Source: Onthophagus taurus (lineage: Eukaryota; Arthropoda; Insecta; Coleoptera; Scarabaeidae). From it: a stretch of DNA of 64,000 nucleotides. Shown here piece after piece: positions 1-8,817 of the stretch (positions are counted from its first letter, which is position 1; each line of letters starts with the position of its first letter). The DNA lies in the NCBI RefSeq assembly GCF_036711975.1, contig NC_091976.1, positions 4,898,001-4,962,000 on the forward strand, read 5' to 3'. The notes below the pieces were generated by a model, which was not told where the DNA came from, did not search any database, and was given only the letters and a program-made list of their open reading frames with translations. Made by a program: the position numbers and the translations under genes.

Positions 1-1
1 T

Positions 2-895
2 TTACAAACACATCTTCGCACAAATTATACAACAACTATTGAGAATGGCGTGGAAAAGATTGCATCATGTTTTAAGAATCGGGTTGTCAGCTATAAAATT
101 AGTAAAGTTCAACCAGATGATGATATATCTTCCTATCTCACACGATTGCGAGAAACGGTCATTACACTTATTAACAACCAAATTACATTAAGTGGATCAG
201 TTAAAATACAAATTGAACTACTATCTAATTTTATAAAATTTGATAATGATGAAGCAGATATGAAAGATGAAGAAGAAGATAAGGTAGTGTCTGAAAAAAA
301 TTTTAATACGAAATTTAAAATCATAACAACAGCTACAATTTTGGAAGAGATTTACGATGAGATGATGGGGGATATTATAACTCAAGCGGAAGAGTTCCAG
401 GAACGTGGTTCCGGTTGGGCATTTCACTCAATTTCTCATCTTTTACTAAACATAAATAAATTCCAACCGATACCTAGTTCATCGTACATACGTCTACCGG
501 AAGAGATTGCAAATAAACATGCGTGTGTCAACATAAAAAATTATGAAGATGATGCGTGTTTGGCATGGTGTCTGACGGCAGCCCTTCATCCTGCGAATAG
601 ACATTCAGAGCAAATATCTAGCTACCCACATTACAGTCAGGTTTTAAACCTACAAGGTATTCATTTTCCAATTAATTTAAAAGATATAGTTAAAATTGAA
701 AAATTAAATGGTATAAGCATTAATGTCTATGAATTAGTTTATAGGTCAAAAAAATATTTGGTGGAAGGACCGATTTATTACACGAAAAATCGATGTGATA
801 CTCACGTAAATTTACTCTATTTATACGACATGGGACGGGCTCATTTCGTTTTAATAAAAAATATATCTAGACTAATTTCCAAACAAATTGGGTGA
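2..895 (+). pseudogene. N-terminal part of Polinton/adintovirus-type protein-primed DNA polymerase B, truncated
   Basis: The frame is open from the left edge to a TGA at 893-895, about 297 codons, so its true start may lie outside the window. It carries the block seen upstream of the polymerase core in Polinton (Maverick) and adintovirus PolB proteins: GSGWAFHSISHLLLNINKF, then SSYIRLPEEIANKHACVNIK, then CLAWCLTAALHP, HFPINLKDIVKIEKLNGISI and HFVLIKNISRLISKQIG. The exonuclease and polymerase palm motifs are absent, because the frame ends where the zinc-finger and catalytic parts should begin. In the family this enzyme copies a linear element with terminal inverted repeats from a protein primer. 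Here it is a fragment joined directly to an unrelated spliced gene. The assignment rests on recognising the conserved block, not on a database search. Confidence 0.7.
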
Positions 896-1317
896 ACATG
901 AAGAGTGTGTTGATAACGAAAATCTATTGTGCATTGAATTGGAAACATTTAAGTTTAGATTACCTCACAGAATTCACTGTGTCCTATTCAGGGATCCAGT
1001 ATTGTACAGGTAAATTAAAAAACATTAAATAAAGTGTGATGTAATTTTTATAAAACCTTAGGGATGATTTATTCTTCCAATCGTTTGGTTATACAGGTGG
1101 GGTATTGTGTGTATGGGTTACGTATATCGAAACAGAACGTAGTCGTGTATGTGAAGAGTGTTTCGAGGATTATAATGATCTTGTTATACGGGAACGACGC
1201 TTTTTTGAAAATACAGAATTTAAAGAAATGGAAAAAGATGTAAGACTACATCATACAAGAATTGTTAAATCTGAATTTATAGATTTAATAAAACGGGTTG
1301 ATATACTAATGTATTGA
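890..1317 (+). CDS. Uncharacterised two-exon gene, copy A (LPH-type)
   Basis: I do not recognise this protein. Exon 1 ends at 1009 after the motif RLPHRIHCVLFRDPVLY. A 52-base GT-AG intron spans 1010-1061, and exon 2 runs from 1062 to a TGA at 1315-1317. The splice keeps frame in phase 2 and leads into GGVLCVWVTYIETER and a VCEECFEDYNDL segment. The C-terminus is charged and probably helical. No signal peptide or membrane segment is visible. The start codon is uncertain: exon 1 opens just downstream of the polymerase fragment, in another frame. A diverged second copy lies at 10970-12686 with the same donor and a near-identical intron sequence, which is the main reason to treat this as a real gene. 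A small spliced gene follows about 200 bases downstream in both places. Confidence 0.5.
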
Positions 1318-1446
1318 AAATACATTAGTATGGTATTTGTTTTTTTTTAAATATATTTAGTAGGAATGCATTTATGGTATTTTAAAAATTGGGATACATT
1401 TGTTAGGTATCTCATGTATCTCATGTATCTCATACCGAATAGTGTA

Positions 1447-1456
1447 TGTATATATA
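1447..1456 (+). promoter_or_regulatory. TATA-like box upstream of small spliced gene SG-A
   Basis: A run of TATATATAAATA lies about 65 bases upstream of the presumed start of the small spliced gene at 1516. The other copies of this gene family each have a TATATAAAGAGG box in a comparable position, so a promoter role is plausible by analogy. Confidence 0.4.
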
Positions 1457-1515
1457 AATACGAGCGACGCGTTTTCTAACATACAGCTGATTTCATATTC
1501 CGAAACAAAAAAAAA

Positions 1516-1829
1516 ATAAGTTTACCGGCTTTAGTTTTTCAAATATGCGAAGCGATATGGAAAAATGTAAGTATTAATTTCATACTTGTTTAATTTTTAA
1601 TTTACTTTTATATTATTTTCAGCCTGACGTGCATATTATAACCGATTATTTTATGACCTTACTTCAAATATGGCAATGGGACATTATATTTTGCGGCCCA
1701 TTCTTAGGGGGATCCTCGCGAATAGCAAGGGATCCTGACTTTAATAATCTACTTTACGTCTGCTGTAAGTTATTGATTTTTTATTTACTTTTAAAAAAGT
1801 GGATTTTACATTTTCACTTTTTTCAGGAG
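1516..1829 (+). pseudogene. Small three-exon gene, copy SG-A (divergent; start codon ATA)
   Basis: This is a member of an unrecognised gene family found at least six times here. Exon 1 is 1516-1566, with a phase-0 GT-AG intron at 1567-1622. Exon 2 is 1623-1764, with a phase-1 intron at 1765-1826. A TGA is formed across the second splice. Exon 2 begins PDVHIITDYF and contains DIIFCGPFLGG, which aligns with PSVFIVTSEE and DILYLGPIPGG of the intact copy at 20536. The expected start codon reads ATA rather than ATG, so this copy is probably broken at the start unless an upstream or non-AUG start is used. The predicted product is about 64 residues. Identical intron positions and phases across divergent copies are the strongest evidence that the model is right. 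Confidence 0.5.
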
Positions 1830-1838
1830 CCATAAAGG

Positions 1839-1874
1839 CTTATGGCTGCCTTTAATTCTAAAGGCAGCCATAAG
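1839..1874. repeat. Perfect 16-bp hairpin at the end of SG-A
   Basis: CTTATGGCTGCCTTTA (1839-1854) is followed by a 4-base loop and its exact reverse complement (1859-1874). The right arm belongs to the transposase fragment that follows, so the left arm is best explained as a snap-back copy made when that fragment inserted. Confidence 0.8.
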
Positions 1875-2105
1875 ACAACAAATTGCCGCAATTCCCCAAG
1901 AAATGGTTCATCGGGTAATGACGCGCTTCCGTGAACACCTACAAGAGTGCATCGACAATAATGGCCGTCATTTAAAAGATATCATTTTTAAAAAATAACT
2001 TTCCTAAATGGCATGAAATGTAGATTTGAATAGTAATAAAAAGAAAAGATTGCTTTATGTGGTTTGGTTTTATTGATATCCCAAATAGTACCTATCATTT
2101 TGCCG
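1859..2105 (+). mobile_element. 3' fragment of a mariner-like transposon
   Basis: The frame from about 1864 to a TAA near 2000 encodes IPQEMVHRVMTRFREHL and CIDNNGRHLKDIIF. This is the characteristic C-terminal end of Tc1/mariner-like transposases of the type also seen at 11139-12454 and on the minus strand near 34.2 kb. All catalytic parts are missing. The non-coding tail to about 2105 is probably the rest of the element's right end. It separates two copies of the small spliced gene. Confidence 0.6.
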
Positions 2106-2110
2106 CAGCC

Positions 2111-2122
2111 TGTATATAAAGA
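2111..2122 (+). promoter_or_regulatory. TATA box of small gene SG-B
   Basis: The sequence TATATAAAGAGG lies about 65 bases upstream of the ATG at 2177. The same 12-base box stands before the copies at 18731, 20536 and 21086. Confidence 0.55.
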
Positions 2123-2176
2123 GGAAAAAAAACAGTTTTATACCAATAGTACCAATAGCACCATACCAATAGTACC

Positions 2177-2489
2177 ATGCCACAATCCATACCTCAATTT
2201 GTGGCGGAACTAATAATGACGTTATGTTTATTAGTTACTGATAATGTAAGTGATATTTTATTGATCATTATTCTTCCGGAATTAAATATAATAATACATA
2301 AGTAGTATCTAGAGGATATCATCGCCGATGAGGGGGGTGATATCCTTCATTGTGGGCCGATACCCGGCGGCCACCTAAAAGTAATACGGGAGAACGGTGC
2401 CGAAAATCATTTCTCTGCCGCCTGTAAGTTATTTATAGCTCCGAATATTAATCATAATTAAATATTTTTTTTTAGTTACACCTCAATAA
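2177..2489 (+). pseudogene. Small three-exon gene, copy SG-B (deletion across intron 1 and exon 2)
   Basis: Exon 1 (2177-2245) is an intact 23-codon exon starting MPQSIPQFVAELIM and ending TDN at a GTAAGT donor. Comparison with the intact copy at 20536 shows that the 3' end of intron 1 and the beginning of exon 2 have been lost near 2310. The rest of exon 2, including a GPIPGG motif, runs to 2423. A GT-AG intron (2424-2475) leads to exon 3, which closes the frame with F-T-P-Q and TAA at 2487-2489, exactly as in the intact copy. Without the intron-1 acceptor this copy should not make the normal product. Confidence 0.55.
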
Positions 2490-2499
2490 ATATATATAT

Positions 2500-3050
2500 A
2501 TCCGCATATATCGATGATGATGTCATCGTGATAAGGTCCGTCGATCTGGATAGCCTCATTCAAATTTCCCGCCAAAAAGAGGGTTCTTGGAGAATGCTGC
2601 GCTCTGATTGGTTGAATTTAAACTGTGGCGTAGTCAGAACCTCGAAAGGAGGTAGTGGTGGGGATAAAAAGTGTACTTTTGGAACGCACGCGCGCCATTT
2701 ATCGCTCAATAAAAATTTTAAAACTATAGGATTGTTTTGATGTATTTAAATACTACCAAAATAATTGTATCTTTATTCTCTTTTACCGTGACGTCACATG
2801 GATTTTTTAAATTTACGCGCGCCATCTATCGCTAGGTGGAACGCGTGCCGTACAGAACTCTATCCAAAACAGGAGGTGCAATAAAAAAGTTACCAGATCT
2901 AGTAACTTTTTTTCACCCAAGATTTACGTTGGCGCCCCTCCCTATACTTATAACATTGCAGCGTGACGTCACAGGGGGAGCAAGGAGAGCAACTTCCGGT
3001 CCAGAACTCTCATTTCTATACTACTGAACCCCCAAGCGATTTTACACCAT
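2500..3050. repeat. Dispersed non-coding repeat block with GCGCGCCAT segments
   Basis: No convincing gene is present. The block holds two GCGCGCCATYTATCGCT segments (near 2690 and 2816), TGACGTCACATGG near 2790, and an AATACTACCAAAATAATTGTAT segment near 2748. Closely similar segments recur at 13.43-13.52 kb, and the last one also at 22.07 kb, so this is a dispersed repeat that accompanies the virus-like cassettes. Confidence 0.5.
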
Positions 3051-3053
3051 AGT

Positions 3054-3527
3054 TTGAACAAAAAGCAAATAACTTCAATTGCTGAACTATTATATTATTT
3101 TCCAAGTATTTGCCCGGAAAATATAACGGAATTGGATAGGAAATGGCGAACTCTTCGAAACACCAATTTGAATTTTGACGAAGCTGACACGCTTAATGTG
3201 GAAAAATTTTGGGGACACGTTTCCAGATTACAAAAGGACGATGGATCAACAACATTTCCACTGTTATCTAATTTAACAAAAAAACTTTTGTGTCTACCAC
3301 ACAGTACTGCTACGGTAGAACGTTTGTTTTCAACTATTAATATTATGAAGACGAAACTTAAATATAAGGTTTCTACGACCACAATAAAGAGTACTTTGCA
3401 CACAAAATCAGAAATTAAAAACTGTTTTGAGTTTGAAGCGACCAATGAGCGTATTGAGAAATTCAACAAAAATATGTACGATTTAAAAAAAAATGATGAA
3501 ACAAAATCAAGAAGATTTACAAATTGA
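3054..3527 (+). pseudogene. hAT transposase, C-terminal dimerisation region only
   Basis: This 157-codon frame ends in the hAT family dimerisation (hATC) block: FPLLSNLTKKLLCLPHSTAT, then VERLFSTINIMKTKLKY. This is the typical pattern in which a hydrophobic region is followed by a conserved S/T-x-x-x-ER-x-FS motif. The RNase-H-like catalytic core and N-terminal BED zinc finger are absent, so it is a 5'-truncated remnant. No terminal inverted repeat pair could be recognised around it. Confidence 0.75.
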
Positions 3528-3761
3528 AAATGATATAATAGCTAATAATATCTAACTTCTTCATAAGTATTGTTATATTTGTTAATTTTAATACATTTAA
3601 GGAACTCATAATTTTTTTACTATAATTTCTTTCTCATAAACATTTTATTTATTACCACCATTAATATTAATTTTAATAACAAATTATAGAACATAAAGGA
3701 AAGCTGTAGATAACAGTTTTCTACAGTTTTTTTTTAAGCATCAATGTAGTTTTATTCTACG

Positions 3762-4430
3762 ATGTCGTTGGCAACACTGCATAAACCTCACACGTGGAAC
3801 TTTAATAAAAATAAAGTATTTTCATCGAAGTCAAATATAAAGTTATCAAACAAATTTCTAAAAGAATTTAGAAGTAATATCACAAACAACAAAATTAGAA
3901 GAATTATATAATCATTTGAAAATAACCGAAAATCGTTTACCATATACAACAAACCTCATGTTGTACATACAAATGGTCCTCCAACAGAATATGACAATGA
4001 AGCATTTATCATTGATATGCATGAGCAAGAGCAAGAAGATGTATTATTCGATATAGCAGATGCATATCAAAATCAACCGGAAACTCAATTACGACAAAGA
4101 CATCCAAATGTAGAAAATTTTGATGAAATAGTCGATATTCCTGAAACTACGCCATTATTAAACTCAAATATTAGACCAAAAGGAGGATTATTAGGAGGAG
4201 GTATTGGAGGAGCGGTAGGAGGAGGTGTCGGAGGAGCGATAACAGGTACGAAATTAGCGGCAGGCGCGGGCGCTGTTGCCGCTGTTGGTGGAATAATTGG
4301 AATCGCATCGATCGGTAACGATAAAAAATCGCTTAAACCAATACAAACAAAATTTGAAAACAGTATCAATACCGCACGAAACGAGCAGAAAACAACCAGT
4401 AATCAATTACCAACTACAACGTCTACATAG
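3762..4430 (+). pseudogene. Virus-like glycine-rich structural-type reading frame with one internal stop
   Basis: A frame starting at ATG 3762 runs in phase through one in-frame TAA near 3910 to a stop at 4428-4430. After a polar N-terminal part it has the motif ETTPLL, followed by a strongly glycine/alanine-rich segment (GGLLGGGIGGAVGGGVGGAI and further) of about 45 residues, then a polar tail. Glycine-rich stretches after an acidic-TPLL motif are reminiscent of the N-terminal regions of densovirus capsid proteins, but I could not confirm that, and a membrane-active protein of another virus-like element is also possible. It is followed on the same strand by further broken frames and an SF3 helicase, which suggests one degraded viral integration. 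Confidence 0.35.
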
Positions 4431-4439
4431 CAATCAGGT

Positions 4440-5671
4440 ATGTCTTCTTACTATTCAATATTATATAAAACTATAAAAAAATATAATATAAGTAATAATG
4501 AATACAAACAAGATCCTATAAGTACATTATTTGTTAGAGACGAATCAACACGTAATTATTTCTATAATAAATCTAAAAATGTATTAGAGGATATAATACA
4601 TGGTTTGGTAAAAACTTTAATATAGGTGAAACTGTATTCGCTAATCCTCATATAATGAGAATTGTTCAACATGAAAATGAACAATGGACAGAGTAAATTC
4701 AATCACATTATTCTATACCTGATAGTGATGAAGATGATGTAGCTGAGGTAGATGATAATAATTCACAATGGGATAACCATTGGGATTTATTAGATCGTAA
4801 TAATTATTTCACCACAAATGGTGATATAACATACTTTAATAAATATAACGGTCGTCAATTAATATTTAATCCTTCGCATTTTATTCCTGCTGAATTACAA
4901 GGTGCCGATAAAACTAATTGGTATCCAAAAAATATTGCAGGACCTAAAAAACGTCCGCACGCAGATTCTCCAAGTGATCAACTTTCAAATAAAAAGAAAG
5001 CATCAACACACGAAGAGACAACAAATATGGCTCAACCAATTGCAGGACCGAGTGGTATACAACAAAAGACGCAGCAGGTTAATCCAAATAATCAACCTGA
5101 CCAACAAGTTCCACAACCCGGAGGTAGCGAACATAATACCGGTGGTGTCGTACAGGGAGAAGCAGGAAACAGACAAATTCAAAAACCAACAGAGAAGTTT
5201 GGATTAATAGAAGTAAGCATATCTACAGGAAACAGTTGTTATATATTTTGTAACTTAAAAGAAAATACTATAGATAGTTTAGGCGAAATTTTAGAAATCA
5301 CATATCCTAACACATAGATTTTACAATTAAACCATTCAGAAGCAGATGGGAAAGATGTAACTGATTGGTATATTTTATGTTGGGTAGCTCCATTTCAAAT
5401 AGGGTACAAAACATTACTAGCACGCATTGGTATTATTCATAAAGATTCATATTGCTTTTTACATCAATTACCAAAAATGTATACAAATAACAAAGATGAC
5501 GCAAGTATAAATGAACATATTCAAACTTTATTGCGTGTTCAATTCCAAAACGGAGTTGAGATGCATACATTAGAAGAACAAATCGATATTTCCGAAGCAA
5601 ATAAATTGAAAAATATTAGCTACTCCGGAAATACCGATGAGTCCTTACCAAAGCGACGTAAACTATACTAA
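4440..5671 (+). pseudogene. Virus-like reading frame broken by frameshift and stops (candidate structural protein)
   Basis: The frame from ATG 4440 stops at 4625. A second frame picks up immediately at 4625 and runs, through stops near 4695 and 5317, to 5669-5671. Its sequence is acidic (SDEDDVAEVDDNN), then basic and polar (GPKKRPHADSPSD, SNKKKAS), then proline/glutamine-rich with IAGPSG. It continues with a more structured part containing WYILCWVAPFQIGYKTLLARI and ends in the basic motif PKRRKLY, a possible nuclear localisation signal. I do not recognise a family. Position between a glycine-rich frame and a parvovirus-type helicase, all on one strand and all lightly damaged, suggests a former viral gene. 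Confidence 0.35.
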
Positions 5672-5682
5672 TTGTTTCAGAT

Positions 5683-6629
5683 ATGTCAGTGCAAATTTAC
5701 CAAGAAGGTGGATCATTGTACCACGAAATTTTTAGTTCTTATCCTCCTTCAATTGATGAATTTAGCATTATTATTGTTTATTCCGAGAATGGACAGTATA
5801 CTTATATTCCTCCGGAGTTGGATAACATAATCCAATATTTTCTAATATATCTACAAGAGATGCCATAAATTTAACTAAACGGTATAATAATTATGTAGCT
5901 TATAGTTTTATCATAACTAGTGATAGAAGTTCATATAAAGATAATAGTTCTACCTTCTTAGCTGTTGTACATGCAATGTTAAAAGATTTTGATGAACAGT
6001 TAACTAGAAATTGTTTCGACCATTTAAATGCTTTAAAATGCGAATTTATATCTATTTTAGAGAAAAGTTCAGTTAGAGGTTATCATGCACAAATATTGCT
6101 ATTTTTAAAAGACCAAACAAAATCAAAGTTCAAACAAACAGAACATAGACCATTAGCTAACGAAGCCTATAATGCATTTAATGACTTTTTGTCAAACAAA
6201 AATGAATTATATGAAGTTGAATGGTTTCAAATAACGTTCGAATACGTTAAATCGAATGCTTCAATGTTTCATTATATCAAAAAACGTCCATTACAAATAA
6301 TTGGTAATAATCTTGATGTAGTTAAAATGTATTTAAATTTTAAAAGAGAACATATCTTTCCGGAATCTAGTATACCTACTAATCAATTACCTCAATCTAC
6401 ATCTTCTGTGACATATGTATGTCATTTTTTCAATCAATGTTTAGAATCTGGATGTATCGATTTCGAACAATGTTTGCAAAAACCTGATTCAATTAAAATT
6501 ATTGGTAACAAAGGTTTAAGAGAAATATTCATGAATTGTAGAACCAAATTTCTGTCATCACGTACTATAAATGATGCAATAAAAGAATTAGTTGATAAGT
6601 ATAATTCAATGAATTATATGAAAAAATGA
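5683..6629 (+). pseudogene. Upstream part of the helicase-bearing viral protein, broken
   Basis: A short frame (5683-5868) is followed after a frameshift by a 217-codon frame (about 5870-6629) that ends just before the helicase frame. It is rich in Asn, Lys and Ile with well-spaced hydrophobic residues, consistent with a folded protein. I see no clear HUH nuclease motif. By position it would be the N-terminal region of the NS1-like protein whose helicase follows, or a separate small gene. The damage consists of a few stops and frameshifts, not wholesale loss. Confidence 0.35.
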
Positions 6630-6679
6630 TTTGTTCTATAATAGATTGCTGTAAAATTCAAGATATTAATTTTAAATCA

Positions 6680-7375
6680 TCAAAATTCAACTAGAGCTAT
6701 CGCATATTGGTTAACCGGCACGAACCATACCGTAAAAAATGTACGTTAATGTTATTAGGACCAGCCAGTAGTGGCAAAACCGTATTTTGTCAAAATCTTC
6801 ATATTTTATTTCGTTTTGCCCATAGACTAAAGACTGATGGCATATTGACATTTCAAAATGCATTAAATGCAGATGTGGTTTTACACCAAGAACCACTAAT
6901 AGCTGTAGATATTGCACAAACAGCTAAATTAGTTTATGAAGGCAATCCGAATGCTACCATAGCTGTTAAGAATAGAGCACAACAACGTTTAAATAAACGC
7001 ATTCCTGTAATTATAAGTTCTAATAATGAATTATACAAGTACGTGTCTTCTGAACGTGATGCCTTCGATGCCAGGTGTCATAAATTCTATACACACGTAG
7101 ATATGACAAAGGTGGATTTTTGTACAGAAACTAATCATTCATGTAATTTTCTTACTTTAGACTGCTCCCGTCGTGCCAATAAGAGTCTTACCAGCACAGG
7201 AAATTGGCAAAATAAGCGGGCACGGCTTACCGAAGAAGCGGAAAACCCGCTCTATGCGGATGTCGATGATAGTCACCCAATAAGCTGTACAAAACCTCAT
7301 AAACTACGTAAATGTCATATGTTATCATTTGTTATATACGCTTTGAAGAAAACGTTTCCAGAATTAATTCATTAA
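6680..7375 (+). pseudogene. Parvovirus/bidnavirus-type SF3 helicase domain (NS1-like), endogenous viral element
   Basis: Superfamily 3 helicases unwind DNA in small DNA viruses. This frame has a clear Walker A motif GPASSGKT (about residues 19-26 of the long frame). A Walker B-like segment follows (VVLHQEPLIAVDIAQTAKLV), then a B'-type stretch with KNRAQQRLNKRIP, then motif C (VIISSNNELYKY) and a downstream arginine-containing segment. That order and spacing is typical of parvovirus and bidnavirus NS1. Upstream residues AIAYWLTGTNHTVKNV fit the same protein but lie in another frame, so there is a frameshift near 6742. The copy is therefore broken. It most resembles NS1 helicases, with papilloma- or polyoma-type SF3 helicases less likely because of the long gap to motif C. 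Confidence 0.7.
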
Positions 7376-7669
7376 TTCAGTGAGATACTTAGAACGCAAC
7401 CATCACAGGTTGTTATATAGCGATGGGTGGATGTGAGAAGAATCAATCAGAAGCTCTAGATGTAATTGATGTCTTAATTTCCGACTACGACCAAATATTT
7501 ATTTAAAGCAAAAGAAGCAGTTTTTGGAAACACGTAACAGCAATTCTATACTGACGGATATTTGCGGAAGACGATGAGACTAAATTAAATTCAACCACCA
7601 ATCAATGTTGGTTCCACACCGGCTCTCCAGCAGTATGTTCACAAAACAACAGCAGTATGTCAGTGTAAT
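7376..7669 (+). other. No gene recognised
   Basis: A short stretch with several stops in all frames. It is probably decayed flanking sequence of the virus-like block. Confidence 0.4.
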
Positions 7670-7942
7670 TTCCCGCCGAAAAAATCAATTTCTGAGCTTC
7701 AACCAGACACTCCATACCCCATTAAGTGTGCGAAACGTCTTAAAAAGTGTTCTTGGCCGTCCGTGGTACTTAAACTGGAGGCTGGATACATAATTTATTT
7801 ACCAAGACACATTGCTGAAGATATTACCGACGAAGAAATGATCGAACTTAGCAAAATGTCTATAATTTATAATGGTGCAAAAGACATTGGTTAAACTCAC
7901 CCTGTATATTTATTGGATTTCGTCAAGAAACCTGAAACGTAA
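7670..7942 (+). pseudogene. Small OB-like (single-strand DNA-binding type) protein fragment, one stop
   Basis: One frame is open over about 90 codons with a single TAA near 7893. Its pattern is TPYPIKCAKRLKKCSWPSVV, then LKLEAGYIIYLPRHIAEDIT, then an EEMIEL-x-K-x-x-IIYNG segment and a final VYLLDFVKK. This resembles a small family common in arthropod genomes, often near virus-like elements, in which a beta-rich domain ends in an FLP-x-RF-like motif. A single-strand DNA-binding OB fold is my inference. It may belong to the same viral integration as the helicase upstream, which would fit a replication role. Confidence 0.3.
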
Positions 7943-8329
7943 AAAATTTCCGGCCGATGACCCTGATGTTCATCTATATGTATATAATTTTTTTTAAATG
8001 TAATTGTTTTATAAAAGTTATGTATACTTAAAAATTAGATAATAATAAATGTATTTCTTAAACACATCATTTTGTTGTTTTATTTCACCGTGCAGCTATC
8101 AATTCAATCCGCTTAAATTCAATTAAATAAGTAAGCTTTATATATTTCTTAAACACACATCTTTTTTTTTTCTTTCTGCTTAGTTACGCCACCCGCCGCT
8201 AGGTGGCGCACTTTAATAAAAAAGTTTTCCTATTGGAGTCAATTGCAAGGAGATGAAGTTAAATAGTTATGGTTACTAGTGGCGCACTGCGAACTCAATG
8301 TAATCGAGTTGATTTAGGCTTATTTAAAA

Positions 8330-8673
8330 AATCAAGTCGCAAAGACAAATGACACTTTTAAAATTAAAGATGTTTTAAGTTTATGCATTGACACTGTGAA
8401 TACAATAGCTCCAAATCTATGGGAAAATTGTATGCACCACACATTATAGATGAGGTAATCGAACCTATCATTATTAATATTAATGATAATGAAAGTTCTG
8501 AGGAGAATTTTTCGTCAAATGAAGATTCTTCAGAAGACCAGTTTTGTTACCGTGGCAGTGTCATCGATGATAACACCAACCATGTGTTATCATATGGTAT
8601 AGGCCATGGGTCCTATAGGTGGGGGCCTAGTGGCAGGGGCGGCGGTGTCGGTGCCAATCATTGCTTCTTGTAA
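8330..8673 (+). pseudogene. C-terminal remnant of an IS630/Tc1-like transposase
   Basis: Two adjoining frames read NDTFKIKDVLSLCIDTVNTI and then an acidic serine-rich tail (IDEVIEPIIININDNESSEE, then EDSSED). This is the same C-terminal architecture as the larger transposase copy at 14145-15723, where NNTFKINDVLNLC is also followed by an acidic tail. Catalytic residues are absent. Confidence 0.55.
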
Positions 8674-8748
8674 TTACCGTCTGGTTTTCTAGAGATAAGA
8701 TAAGAAAAATATTTATTAAGTGCTCATTAAATAGAGGCGTAATTCTGT

Positions 8749-8757
8749 TTATATAAC
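8749..8757 (+). promoter_or_regulatory. TATA box upstream of the densovirus-like NS frames
   Basis: TTATATAAC lies about 61 bases upstream of the ATG at 8818 and 128 bases upstream of the second ATG at 8885. Densovirus NS genes are driven by a TATA promoter just upstream of the NS start, so this spacing is as expected for a retained viral promoter. Confidence 0.4.
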
Positions 8758-8817
8758 TCTCGTGCCGTGTGCAATTCATTTAATATATATTTGAGTTCCT
8801 GACGGAATTAATTTAGT

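Noticed and set aside
2528-2740. A 70-codon open frame as a gene
   Set aside because: It overlaps the dispersed GCGCGCCAT repeat block, has no second copy as protein and no recognisable motif.
3095-3469. Minus-strand frame over the hAT remnant
   Set aside because: It is the antisense of a clear hATC domain and has no motif of its own.
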